The notes under the pieces: model-generated | Seen by the model: only the letters and a program-made list of their open reading frames with translations | What the model was told of the DNA's origin: nothing | Databases searched by the model: none | Shown: positions 6,761 to 9,271 of the stretch, piece by piece | Layout of the letters: the number at the start of each line of letters is the position of its first letter | Numbering within the stretch: position 1 is the stretch's first letter | Translations under genes and position numbers: made by a program | Assembly: GCA_024234995.1 (NCBI GenBank) | Contig: JACKNF010000031.1 | Coordinates: 1 to 9,271 of the forward strand | Length of the DNA stretch: 9,271 nucleotides | Direction: 5' to 3' | DNA from: Gammaproteobacteria bacterium | Lineage (GTDB): Bacteria; Pseudomonadota; Gammaproteobacteria; Competibacterales; Competibacteraceae

Positions 6761-6987
6761 TGGGAAAATTGGCGGGCTTTCGTTACCGTGAGATCGTCAT
6801 GTGACTCAAGCGGTTGGGATTTGAGTTCGACCGTCAGGCCGCTGGTTCTCACGAAATTTGGTACAACTCTACGACGAACCGCTATACCACGATCCCTAAT
6901 CATCCTGGGGATATGCCTGAAGGTACGCTCAGAGTCATTTTGAAACAGGCCGGAATCAAGATGGAAGAGTTTTTAAGGAAGGATTAA
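6760..6987 (+). pseudogene. HicA-like mRNA interferase toxin interrupted by in-frame TGA
   Basis: Starting at the ATG that overlaps the hicB-like stop, the frame reads MGKLAGFRYREIVM, then TGA at 6802-6804 (codon 15). It then continues without interruption: LKRLGFEFDRQAAGSHEIWY, ...TIPNHPGDMPEGTLRVILKQ, and AGIKMEEFLRKD up to TAA at 6985-6987. The family is recognisable as HicA: a helix ending in LKxLGF, the catalytic histidine in GSHEIW (residue 31), IPNHPGD, and the C-terminal ILKQAGI..EEFL. At 75 codons it has normal HicA length. The TGA stands where homologues usually have R or K, so a CGA to TGA transition is the simplest cause. No plausible reinitiation codon with a ribosome binding site follows the stop. 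The toxin is probably inactive unless the stop is a sequencing error or is read through. Confidence 0.85.
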
Positions 6988-6989
6988 AA

Positions 6990-7076
6990 CAAGGGCGGGT
7001 TAGAGCGTCAGCCCGTAACCCGCCTTGGGGGATGCCACACGGAACCGGCGGGTTACGCTGCGCTAACCCGCCCTAC
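6990..7076. repeat. Family A REPIN, copy 2 (87 bp, right half intact)
   Basis: Left REP: GGCGGGTTA (6994-7002) and TAACCCGCC (7016-7024) around an inner hairpin that reads GAGC-GTCA-GCCC. After a 22-nt spacer, the right REP has GGCGGGTTA (7047-7055) and TAACCCGCC (7064-7072) around an 8-nt loop, ending CTAC (7073-7076). The left GTAG is degraded to CAAG. The unit begins 2 nt after the hicA stop. The motif CCGCCGTACCGGGGT downstream (7092-7106) recurs after copy 3 (7515-7529). Confidence 0.9.
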
Positions 7077-7126
7077 GCGCTACGCGCCAATCCGCCGTAC
7101 CGGGGTACTTGCCGGGTTAAGCGAGT

Positions 7127-7372
7127 TCAACCCTCGGCCAAATTCAAACGATGTTCGATGCGCTCTATACGTTCAGCAAGACGGTCGTATCTTGCGTGCT
7201 GGTCCACCATATCGCCATAAAGATTGGCATTATCACGCCGAATACTCGCCACAGCCGCTTCCAGGCTAGTCAGTCGGTGTTTAATCTCGCGCACGTCGTC
7301 CTTGATGCCGCCGATATCGGCACGGATCGCCCGCAAATGTTCGAGAATTAGATTTTCAACATTATCTGCCAT
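7127..7372 (-). CDS. Small coiled-coil protein, function unknown
   Basis: An 81-residue soluble protein starting MADNVENLILEHLRAIRAD and continuing with heptad-like spacing of I/L/V (ADIGGIKDDVREIKHRLTSL, then ASIRRDN... and AERIERIEHRLNL), so nearly the whole chain is predicted by eye to be coiled coil. It has no signal peptide or membrane segment. A longer frame opens at 7426, but the start at 7372 is preferred because GGGAG lies 7 nt upstream of it. I do not recognise a characterised function. Similar short proteins with 'LE.LRAIR.dI..ik.dl.ei' patterns are common as hypothetical proteins in proteobacteria. It sits between two family A repeats and is probably transcribed in the same direction as the DUF4160/DUF2442 pair. 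Confidence 0.75.
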   Translation of the reverse strand: MADNVENLILEHLRAIRADIGGIKDDVREIKHRLTSLEAAVASIRRDNANLYGDMVDQHARYDRLAERIERIEHRLNLAEG

Positions 7373-7430
7373 ATCGGTTCTCCCGTTGAGTTTTCTTAGG
7401 GAGTGTACCACAAGCCGGTAGCGCAAATTC

Positions 7431-7506
7431 GGAGCGTCAGCCCGTAACCCACCTTGGGGGGAAGTCCCACGAAATCGGCGGGTTACGCTCCGCTAACCCG
7501 CCCTAC
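7431..7506. repeat. Family A REPIN, copy 3 (left arm eroded)
   Basis: The left REP keeps its inner GAGCGTCAGCCCG (7432-7444) and right arm TAACCCACC (7445-7453), but has lost the GTAG and left arm. A 23-nt spacer of the same type as in other copies leads to an intact right REP: GGCGGGTTA (7477-7485) and TAACCCGCC (7494-7502), then CTAC (7503-7506). Confidence 0.85.
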
Positions 7507-7520
7507 GCCCTAACCCGCCG

Positions 7521-7581
7521 TACCGGGGTGCGTACCAATCATTGTCCATGCTCTGGAAAAGGTACGCGATGCGTACCCTAC
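7521..7581. repeat. Family B REPIN-like repeat, copy 3
   Basis: A degenerate left half ends in GCGTACC (7530-7536). The shared spacer (ATCATT...GGAAAA) follows, then a perfect hairpin GGTACGC (7561-7567) and GCGTACC (7571-7577) followed by CTAC (7578-7581). Copy 1 shows GTAG on its left and this copy shows CTAC on its right, so together they define an intact family B unit with GTAG at both outer ends. Confidence 0.75.
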
Positions 7582-7594
7582 CTGGCTGTTATTA

Positions 7595-7876
7595 TCAGGC
7601 GGCTTCTTCTTGAGAATTCTTGTGTTCCAGTTGATTCCGATACAGGTCGATGATCGGGAAGCATAAATCATAATCTCCCCAAACCAAATCACCGTATTCG
7701 ATATGGAAAGTAGAGAACATCGCCGGATCGAGATAGGCCCGAATATCGGGATGGCGGGCGTGAGTCAAGAAGGATTTGAAATCGACAATCTGTTCCATGC
7801 CATCATCGAAGGTGAGGCGCAAGCGATAATCGCCTGCTGGTTCAACGGCAACGATGTTAATAGTCGGCTGGCTCAT
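7595..7876 (-). CDS. DUF2442 family protein
   Basis: A 93-residue protein with the DUF2442 pattern (Pfam PF10387): an N-terminal strand pair ending LTFDDG (residues 21-26), VDFKSFL (31-37), and the C-terminal signature LVWGDYDLCFPIIDLY (64-79), equivalent to the family's 'i-W--g-dl-pd-LY'. GGGAGAG just upstream of ATG 7876 is a strong ribosome binding site, and the ATG overlaps the DUF4160 stop by 4 nt, so the two genes are coupled. DUF2442 and DUF4160 proteins are commonly encoded side by side and have been proposed as toxin-antitoxin-like modules from context. No activity can be read from the sequence. It ends 14 nt from a family B repeat. Confidence 0.85.
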   Translation of the reverse strand: MSQPTINIVAVEPAGDYRLRLTFDDGMEQIVDFKSFLTHARHPDIRAYLDPAMFSTFHIEYGDLVWGDYDLCFPIIDLYRNQLEHKNSQEEAA

Positions 7877-8205
7877 TGGACTCTCCCAGTGAGGCGTTCT
7901 GGCTTGATGGACTTGTGTAGGACAAAGAAATCAATCCATTTTTGAACGATATCGTTGGCGCGTGCGCTGACCAGCTCCTGAAAATATTTCATTTCACGAA
8001 ATTCTAGCGGTGCTCGGCCGGTTACTTCCGAATATCGGATCTCGGTGACTACCCCATTCAGAACGATGATCTCGGCTTTGGATTCGCGTCCCTGACATTT
8101 CCCATGTACATGGACCGGTTCGTGTTCATTGGCATAGAACATCACGATCAGTCCAAAGTACTCGTAAAGTTTGGGCATGGCAGCGATTCTTTCCAAAGGT
8201 GACAT
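7873..8205 (-). CDS. DUF4160 family protein
   Basis: A 110-residue protein (101 if it begins at the second methionine, 8178). The DUF4160 signature is clear: MPKLYEYFGLIVMFYANEHEPVHVHG, with the conserved acidic/histidine cluster EHEPVHVHG at residues 27-35, then KAEIIVLNGVV and a C-terminal helix AREL-like segment ending NDIVQKWIDFF. The start at 8178 is preceded by GGAAAG with a 10-nt spacer, whereas 8205 has no clear ribosome binding site, so the shorter form may be the true one; most family members begin near MP.(I/L). It is the first gene of a two-gene unit with DUF2442. The histidine cluster suggests metal or nucleic acid chemistry, but the function is unproven. Confidence 0.85.
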   Translation of the reverse strand: MSPLERIAAMPKLYEYFGLIVMFYANEHEPVHVHGKCQGRESKAEIIVLNGVVTEIRYSEVTGRAPLEFREMKYFQELVSARANDIVQKWIDFFVLHKSIKPERLTGRVQ

Positions 8206-8249
8206 GGCAGAAAGTTTGCCCCATTCACCGCCCGATCAAAAGGCAAACC

Positions 8250-8331
8250 GTAGGGAAAATTAGGGCGTCAGCCCGTAACCCGCCTTGCCGGGATGCCACG
8301 GAAGCGGCGACGCTGCGCTAACCCGCCGTCC
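8250..8331. repeat. Family A REPIN, copy 4, at the 3' side of the RAYT gene (partly degraded)
   Basis: GTAG (8250-8253) is followed by a decayed left arm GGAAAATTA (8254-8262), the conserved inner hairpin GGGCGTCAGCCC, and an intact arm TAACCCGCC (8276-8284). A 21-nt spacer leads to a right REP that lost part of its left arm but keeps TAACCCGCC (8319-8327); the terminal CTAC reads GTCC. It lies 10 nt beyond the RAYT stop codon. Confidence 0.85.
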
Positions 8332-8341
8332 TGTGGTGACG

Positions 8342-8875
8342 TTATTCCCCAAAGCCCACGGTATCAATCAAGTCGGGATGGCCCGCCCAATCGGATGGAT
8401 AGACACCGTTTTCGACAAAGCGATGAAAGCTCGAATGGGGCCAATCCGCCACACGGGCGACGTATCCGTGTTTGACCGGGTTGTAATGAATGTAATCGCA
8501 GTGAATATTGAAATCCCGTTGATCGCGAATCGCATGTTCCCAGAACCGGCGTTGCCAAATGCCCCGTTCGCCTTTTTGTTGTCGTCGATCCGACAGCCGT
8601 TCCCCCGGCGCGAGGGTTCGGGCAAACGATGCCTTGATCAACCGCCATCGCGTGGAGTAGTCCGCATCGTCCGGCGGCAAGGTCCACAGGCAATGAAGAT
8701 GGTCGGGGAGGACAACGATAGCGTCGATGTGAAACGGTCGTTGCCGCCGCACGGAAGCGAAGGCGGCGCGCAAGGTGTCAATATGTTCCGTGAGCAAGCG
8801 GCGGTGGCGTTCCAAGAGGGCGACCGTGAAAAAGTAGGAACCGCCGGGTATATAAGTTCGGAGGTAGTGGGGCAT
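8342..8875 (-). CDS. REP-associated tyrosine transposase (RAYT, TnpA_REP, Y1/HUH family)
   Basis: A 177-residue single-strand DNA transposase-like enzyme (Pfam Y1_Tnp, PF01797) related to IS200/IS605 TnpA. The N-terminus PGGSYFFTVALLERH (residues 10-24) is typical of RAYTs. The metal-binding HxH motif is H59-L60-H61 in LPDHLHCLW, and the catalytic tyrosine is expected at 128 in DYIHYNPVKHGYV (127-139). The RAYT-specific segments STRWRLIK (74-81), GIWQRRFWEH (105-114) and WPHSSFHRFV (145-154) are all present, so every catalytic element is intact. Known RAYTs bind and cut REP hairpins next to a GTAG tetranucleotide. This gene is bracketed by family A repeats with GTAG: 10 nt past its stop and 35 nt before its start. 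No strong ribosome binding site precedes the ATG, so expression is probably low. Confidence 0.95.
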   Translation of the reverse strand: MPHYLRTYIPGGSYFFTVALLERHRRLLTEHIDTLRAAFASVRRQRPFHIDAIVVLPDHLHCLWTLPPDDADYSTRWRLIKASFARTLAPGERLSDRRQQKGERGIWQRRFWEHAIRDQRDFNIHCDYIHYNPVKHGYVARVADWPHSSFHRFVENGVYPSDWAGHPDLIDTVGFGE

Positions 8876-8910
8876 ATCCGAGAGTGTACATCGAAGCAGA
8901 AGCCGTAGCC

Positions 8911-8997
8911 GTAGGGCGGGTTAGGGCGTCAGCCCGTAACCCGCATTGGGGGATGCCCCACGAAACCGGCGGGTTACGCTTCGCTAACCCGCGCTAC
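8911..8997. repeat. Family A REPIN, copy 5, upstream of the RAYT gene (intact, 87 bp)
   Basis: The best copy in the window: GTAG (8911-8914), stem GGCGGGTTA (8915-8923), inner hairpin GGGC-GTCA-GCCC, and TAACCCGCA (8937-8945). A 22-nt spacer follows, then GGCGGGTTA (8968-8976), an 8-nt loop, TAACCCGCG (8985-8993) and CTAC (8994-8997). The two REPs are tail to tail with GTAG at both outer ends. Its right edge coincides with the break in a transposase-like reading frame. Confidence 0.92.
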
Positions 8998-9097
8998 GCG
9001 CTGGAACGATCACCAGGAGCATCAGCACCTCGCGCACAAACCGCTGAAACGGTTGGCTCAGTCCCAACGTCGCCACTATACTGTCGAACAGCCGCAT
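8984..9097 (-). pseudogene. Transposase N-terminal remnant cut by a REPIN
   Basis: From ATG 9097 (GGAGG with a 5-nt spacer, a very strong ribosome binding site) the frame reads MRLFDSIVATLGLSQPFQRF, then VREVLMLLVIVPARSAG and a TAG that is supplied by the REPIN itself. The pattern 'LGLS.PFQRF.r..l.LL..vP.R' resembles the N-terminus of DDE transposases of the IS4/IS701 type, where it would continue toward 'NL.RYS'. Only about 33 residues come from the original gene before the sequence switches into the family A repeat at 8997. The family assignment is from memory of the pattern and is tentative; the truncation is seen directly. Confidence 0.5.
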
Positions 9098-9165
9098 CGG
9101 TTCCTCCACACAGATAGGGGATGGTTTCGCAACTCAACCCTATCCGAAGTCGATCCGATGCGGCT
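9090..9165 (-). promoter_or_regulatory. Leader hairpin covering the start codon of the transposase remnant
   Basis: CCGATGCGGCT around the ATG (9100 to 9090) is exactly complementary to AGCCGCATCGG upstream in the same mRNA (9165 to 9155), an 11-bp stem. Nested inside it, GATAGGG and CCCTATC (9113-9119 with 9138-9144) add a 7-bp stem. The Shine-Dalgarno GGAGG lies in the internal loop and the ATG in the outer stem, so translation should be inhibited when the leader is transcribed. Such start-blocking leaders are known in IS200 and IS10. Confidence 0.55.
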
Positions 9166-9215
9166 ACTCCCAGCTCACCCCTTCCCAAAAACTGTCCGAA
9201 CTATTGTTGCTCATA

Positions 9216-9231
9216 CCCCCAGATATGGGGG
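9216..9231. repeat. Short perfect hairpin (CCCCCA/TGGGGG)
   Basis: CCCCCA (9216-9221) and TGGGGG (9226-9231) form a 6-bp stem with a 4-nt loop. It lies just inside the IS-end-like sequence. There is no T-tract on either side, so it is not called a terminator; it may be a protective hairpin near a transposon end. Confidence 0.5.
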
Positions 9232-9238
9232 CTAGCTC

Positions 9239-9256
9239 GATTTATGCAACAACGCC
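9239..9256 (-). mobile_element. Possible IS5/IS903-type terminal inverted repeat
   Basis: On the minus strand this reads GGCGTTGTTGCATAAATC. From memory the 18-bp IS903 terminal repeat is GGCTTTGTTGAATAAATC, which differs at two positions. The orientation would place the element to the left, over the transposase remnant, although the remnant does not look like an IS5-family protein, so two nested elements are possible. No second terminal repeat or target duplication is visible in the window. Confidence 0.4.
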
Positions 9257-9271
9257 TCCACGCCCCGGAAA

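Noticed and set aside
6802..6804. TGA in hicA as recoded (selenocysteine or alternative code)
   Set aside because: Other genes here end normally at TGA (ugd, DUF2007-like, DUF2442), no stem-loop suited to selenocysteine insertion was noticed, and homologues have R or K at this position.
8285..8908. Plus-strand open frame of 207 codons
   Set aside because: It lies antisense to the RAYT gene and runs through a REPIN; the RAYT motifs show which strand is coding.
6994..8997. Regularly repeated palindromes as a CRISPR array or integron attC sites
   Set aside because: The copies are hundreds of bases apart, separated by genes, and are themselves double hairpins with GTAG ends; no short regular spacers, no cas genes, no integrase.
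8994..9188. Minus-strand open frame of 64 codons
   Set aside because: No ribosome binding site and composition like a shadow; the frame starting at 9097 has a strong GGAGG and a transposase-like sequence instead.

Overview
The window reads as chromosomal DNA of a GC-rich Gram-negative proteobacterium. A lipid A-type acyltransferase implies LPS, Sec-type signal sequences are present, and TGA, TAA and TAG are all used as ordinary stops. The gene content and repeat style suggest a gammaproteobacterium, but that placement is inference; no rRNA or tRNA is present to settle it.

Positions 1-3604 (minus strand) hold a tight sugar-nucleotide operon transcribed right to left: UDP-glucose 6-dehydrogenase (ugd), then bifunctional mannose-1-phosphate guanylyltransferase/mannose-6-phosphate isomerase (manC/algA type, 4-nt overlap), then phosphomannomutase (18-nt gap, cut by the left edge). 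Together they would supply UDP-glucuronate and GDP-mannose for an exopolysaccharide or O-antigen. A divergent intergenic region (3605-3871) follows. On the plus strand come a translationally coupled pair, a DUF2007-like small protein and an LpxL/HtrB-like acyltransferase, and then a solitary exported TAXI-type TRAP solute-binding protein.

From 5951 the character changes. Positions 5951-8997 are a mosaic of short accessory genes separated by palindromic repeats. The genes are a DUF2283 protein, a hicBA-like pair whose hicA carries an in-frame TGA, a small coiled-coil protein, an overlapping DUF4160/DUF2442 pair, and a REP-associated tyrosine transposase (RAYT). The repeats fall into at least three families. 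Each is built as two hairpins in opposite orientation with the tetranucleotide GTAG at the outer edge, which is the layout of REPINs/BIMEs. Family A (87 bp when intact) appears four times as a doublet and once as a single REP, and it flanks the RAYT gene on both sides. Family B (GGTACGC/GCGTACC stems) appears three times, and family C (GTAGGTCGGGCA ends) once.

The right edge (8984-9271) looks like insertion-sequence debris: a transposase N-terminus with a strong ribosome binding site, a leader hairpin covering its start codon, and truncation exactly at the GTAG border of a family A repeat. An 18-bp sequence resembling an IS903/IS5-type terminal inverted repeat lies further out.

The strongest candidate for something worth pursuing is the RAYT with its flanking repeats, plus the two other GTAG-bounded families nearby that have no transposase of their own in view.
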